From: JAHEME01 sp034435035
GTDB lineage: Bacteria > Chloroflexota > Anaerolineae > Aggregatilineales > UBA3940
NCBI GenBank assembly: GCA_034435035.1
Contig: DAOTXW010000079.1
Span: forward strand, 1-64,000
Reading direction: 5' to 3'
Length of the DNA: 64,000 nucleotides
A program made the translations under genes and the position numbers. Positions within the stretch are counted from its first letter, which is position 1, and each line of letters starts with the position of its first letter. Under the pieces are notes generated by a model that did not search any database, was not told the origin of the DNA, and saw only the letters and a list, made by a program, of their open reading frames with translations. Positions 1 through 8,510 of this stretch are shown here, one piece after another.

Positions 1-3000
1 TGTCTGCACTGGGACTTTTATCCGAGGAAGCGACCGCCAACGCCCTCGAAGAATCGCCCCGCTTCCAGCCGCCGCCGGGCGGTGCACCGGGCGTCGGATC
101 ACCCGGCCGTCCCGGGGGCGCCTCGCCCTCGCGGCCTGGAGGTGCTCCTTCGCCAGGACAACCTGACGCGCTGCCGGGAGGCATTGGCGCCAAGCCCTCG
201 GTGCCTCCGCGGCCGGGCGCAGCGGCTGTGCCCGGCTCACCAACCCGACCGGCGCGCGGGCGCGCTGCTCCAAAGACGAGAAAGGGGGGAGCCGATGAGC
301 CCCTGCTCTCGCTGGATACCAAGCTCGACATCGTCGGGGTAGCGCTGATTATCCTGGCGCTGATCACCCTGCTGAGTTTCCTGTCACGTGAGCCGGGCGC
401 GGTCACTTATGTCTGGCTCAACGGTATCCGGCAGCTGTTTGGCTACGCTGCCTACATCGTCCCGATCCCTATTGCGGCCGTGGGAATCTGGCTGATCTGG
501 CGCCATTTCGGTGACCAGCTGCCTCCTGTTGACCCACTGCGTATTGCCGGGGTTGCGATCGTCTTTGTTGGTACTTTGACGCTGATCCAGGCGATCCTGG
601 TTGCGCTGCGCCCGCAGGGCGCGGTCTGGCTCAACCCCGCACTCGCCGACCCGGCTACCCCGGGATATACGCCCGAATTGATCTGGCAGCAGGCAGTCCC
701 CGTCTGTGATGGGCGCGGCCCGCGCAACCAGGAACTGGCTGCTCAGGGGTGGATCCAGCAGCTGGCTTATCTGAGCAGCTATAATATTGCCAACTGCGGC
801 TGGGGAGGCGGGTATATCGGCGCCTTCATTCAAGTCATGCTGACGAATCTGATCGGCAGCACCCCGGTTATCGTGTTGGCGCTTGCCACAGTTATTGGTG
901 GCGGGATGCTGGCAGCACGGATGACCCTCAAGGACGCACTCAAGAAAGGCCAGGAGGGGTATATCTGGGTGCGCAATCGCCAGGTAGCGGTTGCCAGCAC
1001 GGCCAGGCGCCCTGCCGGGGCACCCGGTGGCCAGGTAGCGCAGGCAGGCAGCACTGCTGGCACAACCGGGCCAGCGGCCGGTGCGCCCCCGCGTGCAAAC
1101 CTACCCCCTTCCACTGAGCAGACACCTGTCACACCGCCCCCGGAGAAAGCCGGTGCTGCCGCAGCGGCGCCGCTGCCAGGGCGTCCTTCGATAGTGACCG
1201 GACAGAGACCGGGTGCTGGGGCGCCGCCTGCCCCCTCGCCGACCGCTGCTGCGCCCGGCTCTGCCGCTCCCGGTATATCCTCGCCGCCCAGCACGGGCGG
1301 CACTGCGAGCACCTCACAGCCTGCAGTGGCTGGTGAAGCAGAGGCGCCATCCCTACCTCGACCCGTGTCGGGAAGCCTGGCGGTGCCGCCGCGCCCTGGC
1401 GAGTCGCCGCGGCCCGCCAGAGATGATGAGACCGTCAAGTTGCCCGATCAGCCCACGCCACCTGCGCCAGCATCAGGGCCACCCTCTGCAGCGCAGCCCG
1501 GGAGCCCGGAGAAGCGGGAGGAAACCGGCCCCCGGCCAACTGCTGCATCGCCCTCGGGTTTCCCGGCAGCAGCCTCTCTGGCACGCGCAGGCCAAGCACC
1601 AGGGGGTGCGCGTCCGGCAGGAAGCCCGGGGCCGGCTGGCCCGGCTGCTCGTCCGGCAGAGGATGAGGACGAGGAAGAAGATCAGGACGATGACAACGGC
1701 GGCCCATCCCCGGGCATCCAGCGACCCGGCACGTCTGCCACGGCTGGCCCGCTGAGCGGACGCCCACCCACCCCTGGAGCGCCTGGCCCTATCCCGCGTC
1801 CGGGAGGCCCGCCGGGAGCAGGCTTGCCATCGGCGCCGCGTCCGGGTAGCCCGGCAGGCACCGTGCCGGGTGGCAGTTCGAGCGCTCCACCGCGCCCTGG
1901 CGCGGAACGCTCCTTTGGCCCACCGCCTCCCGCCTCGATCGGCGGTAGCCCTCTGTCGCGTCCCGGCCTTTCCTCTGCAAGCGGCGCCGCCAACAAGGCC
2001 AAGGAGGAGGACGAGGACGATATTTCATTTGACGATCTCCGGCAGGCGCCCAGCCTTCTGGAAGAGATAGCAGACGAGGATGCCAGCGACAGCGCATCCG
2101 ATGCAGCTATCCGCGATCTGGTGGAGGACGAAAAAGACCAGGATGAAGAACCACCCGGCAGAAACACGGGAAAAGTTGGTAGCGGCGGGAGCGACAGCCC
2201 GGCTGGACTCAATCCGGCTGGTCTGACTGCCGCCGCATCTGCCCCAACTGTTCCCGTGTCGGCTTCGACACCAGCGCCGACCACGTCCGCCGGGGATCCC
2301 TCTTCAAGCAGGCCGGCAGTAGCCGACTCCGCACCGGCGGCGCCGCCGCGCCCACCCCTGCCGGCTGCGTCCACCCCCTCTCCCAGCAGGCCTTCTGCCA
2401 GCCAGGTGGCGGCGCCTGACAGGCCGACGCCATCTTCCGGCGGCCCGGCGAAAGTAGCCTCTGGCTCTACCAAGACCAAGATCGACTGGCGTCTGCCCGA
2501 GATCGAGAAGATGCTGGATCCGGGCGCAGCCAAGGCCATCAGCGACGAGGAACTGCGACGCCGTGCTGAGGTGATCGAACAGACCCTCTCAAGCTTTGGT
2601 GCACCGGGCCGGGTTGTGGAAGTAAACCAGGGGCCGGTAATCACACAGTTTGGCGTGGAGCCCGACTACATCGATGGGCGAGCCGGCAAGCGCATCAAGG
2701 TCAAAGTCGGTAAGATCAGCAGCCTGTCGGACGACCTGGCGCTGGCTCTGGCGGCTCCCTCCATCCGCATTGAAGCTCCTGTGCCGGGCAAAGGATTTGT
2801 TGGCGTCGAGGTCCCTAACTCAGAACCCAGCATCGTCACGCTGCGCTCAGTGATGGACACACCGGCCTTCCGCAATCTGGATGCTCCACTGGCAATGGCG
2901 CTCGGCCAGGATGTCTCAGGGCACCCCATCGTGACGGATCTCACTGCCATGCCCCACCTGCTGATTGCGGGCACAACCGGATCCGGCAAGTCAGTCTGCG

Positions 3001-4043
3001 TCAACGGGATAATCTGCGGCATGCTCATGACGCATACCCCCGAAGACCTCAAGATGATCATGGTCGATCCCAAGCGGGTGGAGCTGACCAACTATAACGG
3101 CATCCCGCATCTGATGGCACCAGTAGTTACTGAGCTGGAGCGAATCGTGGGAGTGCTGAAGTGGGTTCAGCGCGAGATGGACGAGCGCTACCGGAGCTTC
3201 GCCATGGCCGGTGCGCGCAATATCACTGATTTCAATGAGAGAGTGGCTAAAGGCCAGATCAAAGATGGTAAGACGCTCCCCTATATCCTGGTGATCGTTG
3301 ACGAACTGGCTGATCTGATGATGCTGGCTCCAGACGAAACAGAGCGCGTCATTACCAGGTTGGCTCAGATGGCGCGGGCAACGGGAATTCATATCATCCT
3401 GAGCACTCAACGTCCCAGCGTGGATGTCGTCACCGGCCTGATCAAGGCCAACTTTCCGGCCCGCATCGCTTTCGCTGTAGCGACCGGTGTTGACTCGCGG
3501 GTCATCCTGGATATGCCCGGCGCCGAGAAACTGCTGGGCCGGGGCGATATGCTCTTCCAGGCCCCGGATGCCCCGCAGGCGATCCGCATGCAGGGTGTCT
3601 ACGTCTCCGACCGGGAGATTCAACGCATCGTAGACTACTGGCGCGCTCAGGCTGCTGAACACGGCTATGCGCCGTCACAGGGGGCGTCCATCTTCGGTAC
3701 AATCTCCTCGGGGACGGGCGGGCTGCGCTCACCCGTTGAAGACGCAGGCAGCCCCCGGCCTGTGCAAAAGGCGTTGTTTGACTCAGATGACGAAGAGGGC
3801 GATGCGGACGATATGTTCGACCAGGCCGTCGAACTGGTACGCGGCATGGAGAAAGCCTCCATTTCGCTTCTGCAGCGCCACCTGCGAATTGGCTACACCC
3901 GCGCTGCCCGCCTGATCGATCTGATGGAAGAGCGGGGTGTGATTGGGCCGCATGAAGGCGGCAGTAAGCCCCGTACGGTACTGGGCCCGGATGGACAGCC
4001 GCTGGGCGATGGCGGCGATGATGAAGAGGATCCAGGCGACTAG
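1..4043 (+). CDS. ftsK: FtsK/SpoIIIE-type DNA translocase, 5' end outside window
   Basis: Membrane-anchored hexameric dsDNA pump acting at the division septum. The frame is open from base 3 with no ATG. The first possible start inside is a GTG at 201 without a Shine-Dalgarno, and the codons before it already encode Pro/Gly-rich protein like the rest, so the gene very likely begins upstream of the window. Numbering from base 3: four hydrophobic helices near residues 112-128, 150-166, 182-203 and 287-306, with a roughly 80-residue loop containing two Cys between the last two; a Pro/Gly/Ala/Ser-rich linker with acidic patches at about 330-820; then the motor, with Walker A GTTGSGKS near 990 and Walker B ILVIVDELADLM near 1095; and a C-terminal winged-helix gamma domain near 1271-1325 that reads KOPS/SRS-type sites in the family. 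The stop is TAG at 4041. The family call is secure; only the start is unknown. Confidence 0.95.
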   Translation, partial: SALGLLSEEATANALEESPRFQPPPGGAPGVGSPGRPGGASPSRPGGAPSPGQPDALPGGIGAKPSVPPRPGAAAVPGSPTRPARGRAAPKTRKGGADEPLLSLDTKLDIVGVALIILALITLLSFLSREPGAVTYVWLNGIRQLFGYAAYIVPIPIAAVGIWLIWRHFGDQLPPVDPLRIAGVAIVFVGTLTLIQAILVALRPQGAVWLNPALADPATPGYTPELIWQQAVPVCDGRGPRNQELAAQGWIQQLAYLSSYNIANCGWGGGYIGAFIQVMLTNLIGSTPVIVLALATVIGGGMLAARMTLKDALKKGQEGYIWVRNRQVAVASTARRPAGAPGGQVAQAGSTAGTTGPAAGAPPRANLPPSTEQTPVTPPPEKAGAAAAAPLPGRPSIVTGQRPGAGAPPAPSPTAAAPGSAAPGISSPPSTGGTASTSQPAVAGEAEAPSLPRPVSGSLAVPPRPGESPRPARDDETVKLPDQPTPPAPASGPPSAAQPGSPEKREETGPRPTAASPSGFPAAASLARAGQAPGGARPAGSPGPAGPAARPAEDEDEEEDQDDDNGGPSPGIQRPGTSATAGPLSGRPPTPGAPGPIPRPGGPPGAGLPSAPRPGSPAGTVPGGSSSAPPRPGAERSFGPPPPASIGGSPLSRPGLSSASGAANKAKEEDEDDISFDDLRQAPSLLEEIADEDASDSASDAAIRDLVEDEKDQDEEPPGRNTGKVGSGGSDSPAGLNPAGLTAAASAPTVPVSASTPAPTTSAGDPSSSRPAVADSAPAAPPRPPLPAASTPSPSRPSASQVAAPDRPTPSSGGPAKVASGSTKTKIDWRLPEIEKMLDPGAAKAISDEELRRRAEVIEQTLSSFGAPGRVVEVNQGPVITQFGVEPDYIDGRAGKRIKVKVGKISSLSDDLALALAAPSIRIEAPVPGKGFVGVEVPNSEPSIVTLRSVMDTPAFRNLDAPLAMALGQDVSGHPIVTDLTAMPHLLIAGTTGSGKSVCVNGIICGMLMTHTPEDLKMIMVDPKRVELTNYNGIPHLMAPVVTELERIVGVLKWVQREMDERYRSFAMAGARNITDFNERVAKGQIKDGKTLPYILVIVDELADLMMLAPDETERVITRLAQMARATGIHIILSTQRPSVDVVTGLIKANFPARIAFAVATGVDSRVILDMPGAEKLLGRGDMLFQAPDAPQAIRMQGVYVSDREIQRIVDYWRAQAAEHGYAPSQGASIFGTISSGTGGLRSPVEDAGSPRPVQKALFDSDDEEGDADDMFDQAVELVRGMEKASISLLQRHLRIGYTRAARLIDLMEERGVIGPHEGGSKPRTVLGPDGQPLGDGGDDEEDPGD

Positions 4044-4174
4044 AGCGCGGCAGCGCTTGCTGTGCCATGTCCCGACATTATTTCCCCAGGGATACGAGCC
4101 TATCACGCCCTGATGTTCCTTTCCTCTAAGGGAGAAGCGTCAGGGATGGGCGACAGGCCGGGCGAAAGCGCCTA

Positions 4175-4226
4175 TTGCAGACGGCAGTCTCAGGCGCTAT
4201 AGTCGCGAGGACTGGACAGTTACAAT
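4175..4226 (+). promoter_or_regulatory. Candidate promoter upstream of the response regulator
   Basis: The 249-base gap 4044-4292 contains no gene. It holds TTGCAG (4175-4180), a 17-base spacer and TATAGT (4198-4203), plus a second possible -10, TACAAT, at 4221-4226. Just upstream, an 8-bp stem (4108-4115 with 4138-4145) lacks a T-run, so I do not call it a terminator. This is pattern matching only. Confidence 0.35.
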
Positions 4227-4292
4227 CGACCAACCCGGCAGGCGGAGACGGATTACAGCAATTCTCTGCCGAATCTACAAGGTAAACTGACA

Positions 4293-5000
4293 ATGGCCAC
4301 CGGCTCAAAGCGAGTGCTCCTGGTATCCGACAGTACAGACATGGAGGTACAGGGGCTCTCTGATGAACTGATGGGCGCTGGCTTTGAGGTAGTTCGAGTC
4401 GATGACGCCCTGGCCGCCCGCCGTCATATTGAGCGCACCGGGCTGCCCCATCTGCTGATCGTTGATATGCGTCTACCCAGGCTGGAAGGCCTCAAGCTCT
4501 GCCAGGAGCTGTATGATGCGGCGGGTCTGCCGATCATTACGCTCTCCGGCCACAGCGATACTGCCGAAGCAGCGGTTGAAGCCCTGCAGTATGCAGATGA
4601 CTTTATCAGGCGCCCATTTTCGCCTGTTGAGGCGACTGTCCGGGTCCGGCGGATCCTTTCGAGGATAGACAATTTTGCATACGCATCGGGGCCTGAGATC
4701 AGGATACATGACAATCTGTCACTCGATCAGGTCAACCGACAGATCAAGCTGCGAGGTGAGGTGCGCAAGCTCACGCCAACGGAGAACGCACTGTTAAGCG
4801 TGCTGTTGACGCATCGAGGGAAGATTGTAGACGCAGATACGTTGATCGAGCGTGTGTGGAGGTTGGATCCGACCATCAAGGACCGCAACGCCCTGCGCGT
4901 GCACATTCATCGGTTGCGCAACAAGATCGAGGATGACCCCGATCACCCTCACCTGATTCTTACCGAGAGGGGCATCGGGTATAGCTTTGCTGAAAACTGA
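4293..5000 (+). CDS. OmpR/PhoB-family response regulator with degenerate receiver
   Basis: DNA-binding response regulator, 235 aa. The N-terminal receiver (about 1-120) has a phosphoacceptor-like Asp58 in LLIVDMRLP. The C-terminal winged-helix Trans_Reg_C domain (about 140-235) ends in the typical RGIGYSF wing. Two usual receiver residues are altered: the acidic pair after beta-1 reads Ser12-Asp13 (LLVSDS) rather than two acids, and the invariant Lys before PF is Arg107 (RRPF). Phosphorylation may therefore be weak, or the protein may act without it. No histidine kinase lies next to it. It stands alone between ftsK and the convergent glycan locus, and a hairpin follows its stop. The family call is firm; the target genes are unknown. 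Confidence 0.9.
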   Translation: MATGSKRVLLVSDSTDMEVQGLSDELMGAGFEVVRVDDALAARRHIERTGLPHLLIVDMRLPRLEGLKLCQELYDAAGLPIITLSGHSDTAEAAVEALQYADDFIRRPFSPVEATVRVRRILSRIDNFAYASGPEIRIHDNLSLDQVNRQIKLRGEVRKLTPTENALLSVLLTHRGKIVDADTLIERVWRLDPTIKDRNALRVHIHRLRNKIEDDPDHPHLILTERGIGYSFAEN

Positions 5001-5023
5001 GCACCGAATCACTCCGAATGCAA

Positions 5024-5058
5024 CAAGGGGCAGCCTGATCGGCGCCCCTTGCTGTTTA
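5024..5058. terminator. Intrinsic terminator between convergent genes
   Basis: An 8-bp perfect stem, CAAGGGGC (5024-5031) with GCCCCTTG (5044-5051), encloses a 12-base loop and is followed by CTGTTTA. It lies 23 bases after the response regulator and 19 bases beyond the stop of the convergent gene, so it may serve both strands. The T-run is better on the + side. Confidence 0.65.
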
Positions 5059-5076
5059 CCTGCTGCATCTATCGCA

Positions 5077-7479
5077 TTACGGCGACCTATGGATCTGAAG
5101 CGTCCGCAACACCAGATGATCTTGGACCAGGTCTGACCCCGATACGCTGACGGGCAGGCGTTCAAGCGAGGGCCAGCTGTAGATCACGACCCAGATCTGG
5201 TACTCGCCAGGAGGAAGTGTCTCCGGCAGAATGAAGCCATAGTTGTCGCGGATCGGCTCGCCGGGCTGCCATTGACTGGTCGGGGCAAACCCCATCACTG
5301 GCGCCCGATCCTGCTGGAGCACTACCTGTCCTGCCTCATTGATGAGATACACCGCGAAGGTGTAGTCAGCCTCAATGGCGCTGCCTGACCGCCATAGTAG
5401 CGACACACCCAGCCCAGCGCCGGGCTGCAGACGATCGAGCGATGCCTGCGGCTTATTCATCACCAGATCGTATCCTACCAGACGGATCGAGCTGCCAAAG
5501 CGTGCGGTTGAGGGGTTGGCGGGCGGAGCATCTGCCGAAGGAGCCCGCAGGGGCACATACTGCACGAGCCGCACCAGCGGGGTATAGTCCACTGCTCCTG
5601 CCGGAAACGCAGCGGTTGCCACGAAATGCTCCACCGGACGGGTAGCGCAGGGGACCAGCGGCCCATTATCCGAAACCAGCCAGCCAACCGGGTTCTGTTG
5701 CTGAACGCGCCCAATCATGCTCACTGAGACCGGATCGATCTGTTCGTCCAGTTTGTGTGAAAGCACGTCCGGGATGTGTTCGCAGCTGTAACGTTCGCCT
5801 GGAGAGAGGGGCAGGCTATACCACAGCGTGCGCCCTTTGAAGTAGTTCATGAAGTGCGGCACATAGTGGGGTGTAGTCAGAAAGATCACGTCATCAGGCC
5901 CCGCCCTGGCCAGCAGATCGGCTCTCAGTGCATGCAGATCCTGGTTATGTCCCTCAAAGCGTGGATCGGGATAAGCCCGGGCCAGAAGGATCAGGGTCGC
6001 TCCAGCAGTCAGCAGCGGCAGCGATCCTGTGACCAGCCGGGACCTGTGTGACAGGTCGCCCTGGAGGCGGAGCCTGGTCAGCCAGATCGCGGCAGCAGTT
6101 ATGGAGATCGCGACCACAAATAGGGATACAAGGTCGGCCCGCGGCCACAACCAGACTATATCCGGGGTTGCCAATGGCAAGAACAGCAGGCTGCCCAGGG
6201 CCTGAGACCAGCGCACGCTCCAGATAATCGCATCATTCCAGGGCGTCAGACCGGTAGCCATCTGCTGATACCCATAATACTCGTGAACATTGACGTACAG
6301 GCCGCCTGCCTGAACCAGTAGCCCGCACAGCGCCAGGCCCCCCAGCAAGACGCAGGGAAGTCTGCGGCGTGCGCTCAGGATGCGGTCAAGCAGCGGCAGG
6401 GCGCCCAGCATCAGAAACGGGGTGAGGGGCAGCATATAGCGTGCGCCCCAGCCGGCCCCTCCGTGCCACAGCTCTTGCCGGATGGCGCCATAGACCAGGG
6501 CGAATGCCAGCGCCAATATCAACGGGAGCCACGCCTCGCGCCAGCGGCTGCGCCCGGCAACAAGCGGCGCAGCCAGCGACATCATCAGCACCGGTGAGTA
6601 CCAGAAGACTCCCTTGGCCGGGCTGAACAGATAACCCAGTGTGGGGTACCAGGCTTTGGGCAGACCTTCGGCAAAGTCGCTCAGCCGGGCAAGCACCTCA
6701 TATCGGCCGGTGACTGCTTCCCACTGTTCACGGTAGAACACAACCCCCAGGGCCAGCCCTGTTATCAGAATGGCCAGCACTGCCGCGATGATGAATATCT
6801 CGCGTCGTCGGCTTGCCAGGATAGCCCCGCCGGGATAGGCCATCAGCAGCAGGACAGGCAGCGCGATTAGCGTCGCTTCCTTGCTGAGCAGTGCCAGCAC
6901 CACCGTGAAAATCCCGATCGCCAGCCATTTCCAGTGCCGATGCTCATGTGCCTGAAACGCGTGTCGCCACCGGTCAAGGCAAAAAGCAGCCGCCAGCAGA
7001 TTCAATGTAGTCAGGGGCTCGCGGAAGAAAGTCTTGGTATAGGGCACCGCAATAGTGGTCAGGCCAAAAAGCAGCGCGGCAGCCAGCGCTGTGCGTTCCC
7101 GGTAGCCCAACTCCAGTGCGAAGGCGAATACCAGCATGGCCGTGAGCGCCGTGATCGCCGGGTTGAACAGATAGATGGCATGGACGTTGCCGATCCAGGG
7201 GATCTGGTAAGCCAGCCAGTAAAGCGGAACGGCCAGGATAGGCTGAGCAGGCTCTACGTCAGTGGTTTGCAGGCCGCGGAGGTAGACGGTTTCGTTCAGC
7301 AGCAGCCTATCCGGCCCGGTGCGTACAGTGAAACTATCCGTTGTATCGATGATGAACTGCTCATCGTCTGACCGGAACATGCCGGAGAAGCCCAGCATAT
7401 AAACCATAAACAGCAGAACCCCGAGCGCCAGCGCGATCCAGGCATGCCGGGATCGATTAGAGGACAGAATAGCGATCAT
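5077..7479 (-). CDS. GT-C fold membrane glycosyltransferase (ArnT/PMT-like)
   Basis: Polytopic protein of 800 aa. An N-terminal helix is followed by an extracytoplasmic loop with the acidic pair SDDEQF, the usual place of the catalytic acid in polyprenyl-phosphate-sugar-dependent GT-C enzymes. About ten to twelve further hydrophobic segments follow, and then a soluble C-terminal region (about 640-800) of beta-rich character with VGYDL and PPGEYQIWV, a module I associate with Chloroflexota GT39-like proteins. The start at 7479 was chosen because it makes an ATGA overlap with the upstream WecA-type gene. A longer form from 7533 is possible but would overlap that gene by 58 bases. It is the last gene of the glycan locus, with the terminator beyond. 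It probably transfers a sugar from a lipid carrier on the outer face of the membrane; donor and acceptor are unknown. Confidence 0.8.
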   Translation of the reverse strand: MIAILSSNRSRHAWIALALGVLLFMVYMLGFSGMFRSDDEQFIIDTTDSFTVRTGPDRLLLNETVYLRGLQTTDVEPAQPILAVPLYWLAYQIPWIGNVHAIYLFNPAITALTAMLVFAFALELGYRERTALAAALLFGLTTIAVPYTKTFFREPLTTLNLLAAAFCLDRWRHAFQAHEHRHWKWLAIGIFTVVLALLSKEATLIALPVLLLMAYPGGAILASRRREIFIIAAVLAILITGLALGVVFYREQWEAVTGRYEVLARLSDFAEGLPKAWYPTLGYLFSPAKGVFWYSPVLMMSLAAPLVAGRSRWREAWLPLILALAFALVYGAIRQELWHGGAGWGARYMLPLTPFLMLGALPLLDRILSARRRLPCVLLGGLALCGLLVQAGGLYVNVHEYYGYQQMATGLTPWNDAIIWSVRWSQALGSLLFLPLATPDIVWLWPRADLVSLFVVAISITAAAIWLTRLRLQGDLSHRSRLVTGSLPLLTAGATLILLARAYPDPRFEGHNQDLHALRADLLARAGPDDVIFLTTPHYVPHFMNYFKGRTLWYSLPLSPGERYSCEHIPDVLSHKLDEQIDPVSVSMIGRVQQQNPVGWLVSDNGPLVPCATRPVEHFVATAAFPAGAVDYTPLVRLVQYVPLRAPSADAPPANPSTARFGSSIRLVGYDLVMNKPQASLDRLQPGAGLGVSLLWRSGSAIEADYTFAVYLINEAGQVVLQQDRAPVMGFAPTSQWQPGEPIRDNYGFILPETLPPGEYQIWVVIYSWPSLERLPVSVSGSDLVQDHLVLRTLQIHRSP

Positions 7480-8510
7480 AAAGGAGGCGGTACAGTGTGG
7501 ATGTCGGCTGCGGAGGTGCTTTTGAACCGCCACTCAAGCCAGATCAACCCGGCGATGAAGGTGACTGCCAGGCCGGCGAGGATCAGACGGGCCTGCAATG
7601 GCGTGGCGTCGCGCAGCATCAGGGCAATCAGCCCCAGCGTGGCAGCTATAATGTAGAGAGTCATCACGGCACGGGCAGGCGGCATTCCCATGACGGACAT
7701 TAATCGATGCGAAAAATGATCTTTGCCGCCTTGATAGATGGGGGTGCGCCGCCGGATGCGCGAAAGCACCACCAGCGTGGTATCAAAGATGGGCAGGCCC
7801 AAGATGACAACAGGTATCATCCAGGTGACTTCGAGCGGGCGCCCCGTAAACTCCAGCTTGATCCCCAGCACAGCCAGTACAAACCCCAGCAGCAGGCTGC
7901 CGGCGTCGCCCATGAACAAAGTCGCCGGACTGAAGTTGTAGTAGAGAAATCCAACACACGCTCCCAGCGTGGCTGCTGCCAGGCTGGCTACCAGACCCAG
8001 CCCTTCTACTACCGCCACGGTGAAGAAGAAGCCACTGGCCACCATGGCGATGCCCGCAGCCAATCCATCCATATTGTCCAGAAAGTTGAGCGCGTTGCAG
8101 ATGCCGATCACCCAGAAGAAGGTCATCCCTACATTGAGCACATGAGAATGAAACAGGGTGACCTGAATGCCAGACCACACCAGTATACTGGCAGCCGCAA
8201 GCTGGCCTGCCATCTTGAAAAGTGGGCGCATCCCACGGCGATCATCCCACAACCCAACCGCGGTTACAATCGTTGCTCCACCGAGCACTCCCAGCACTTC
8301 CTGATACTCACGGATGCTGCTCACGGCCATCGCGGTGACCAGGCCGATATAGATCGCCACACCGCCAAGCATTGGCACCGGAGCGACGTGCAGCTTACGT
8401 GCCTCCGGGTTGTCAACAAAATTAATAGCCTGAGCCAGTTTGCGGATCAGGGGGGTGGCAATGAAGGAGATCAGGCCCGATGCAAGTATCACTGGGATGA
8501 ACACACTCAT
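7476..8510 (-). CDS. WecA/TagO/MraY-family polyprenyl-phosphate sugar-1-P transferase
   Basis: Integral membrane enzyme of 344 aa that attaches a (usually N-acetylated) hexose-1-phosphate to undecaprenyl phosphate, the first committed step of a lipid-linked glycan. It is hydrophobic throughout, about ten or eleven helices. Family motifs are all visible: VDNPEARKLH (about 32-41), WDDRRGM (about 88), NFLDNMDGLAAG (about 143-154), GDAGSLLLGF (about 200) and the HFSHRL histidine motif (about 263). The start overlaps the upstream GT4 stop as ATGA, so the two are translationally coupled. It is the only initiating transferase in the 33 kb locus and so the likely starter of that glycan. The sugar (GlcNAc is commonest in the family) cannot be read from sequence. 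Confidence 0.92.
   Translation of the reverse strand: MSVFIPVILASGLISFIATPLIRKLAQAINFVDNPEARKLHVAPVPMLGGVAIYIGLVTAMAVSSIREYQEVLGVLGGATIVTAVGLWDDRRGMRPLFKMAGQLAAASILVWSGIQVTLFHSHVLNVGMTFFWVIGICNALNFLDNMDGLAAGIAMVASGFFFTVAVVEGLGLVASLAAATLGACVGFLYYNFSPATLFMGDAGSLLLGFVLAVLGIKLEFTGRPLEVTWMIPVVILGLPIFDTTLVVLSRIRRRTPIYQGGKDHFSHRLMSVMGMPPARAVMTLYIIAATLGLIALMLRDATPLQARLILAGLAVTFIAGLIWLEWRFKSTSAADIHTVPPPL

Noticed and set aside
82..342. Small + strand frame at the left edge
   Set aside because: It lies in another frame within the ftsK coding region and is Arg/Cys-rich; ftsK is open through this stretch with composition like the rest of its tail.
1213..2097. Low-complexity GC-rich DNA as a repeat array
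   Set aside because: The Pro/Gly/Ser codons make it repetitive in appearance, but no fixed unit is seen; it is the ftsK linker.
4108..4145. Eight-base stem downstream of ftsK as a terminator
   Set aside because: It contains a G-T pair, a 22-base loop and no T-run, so it is not a convincing terminator.
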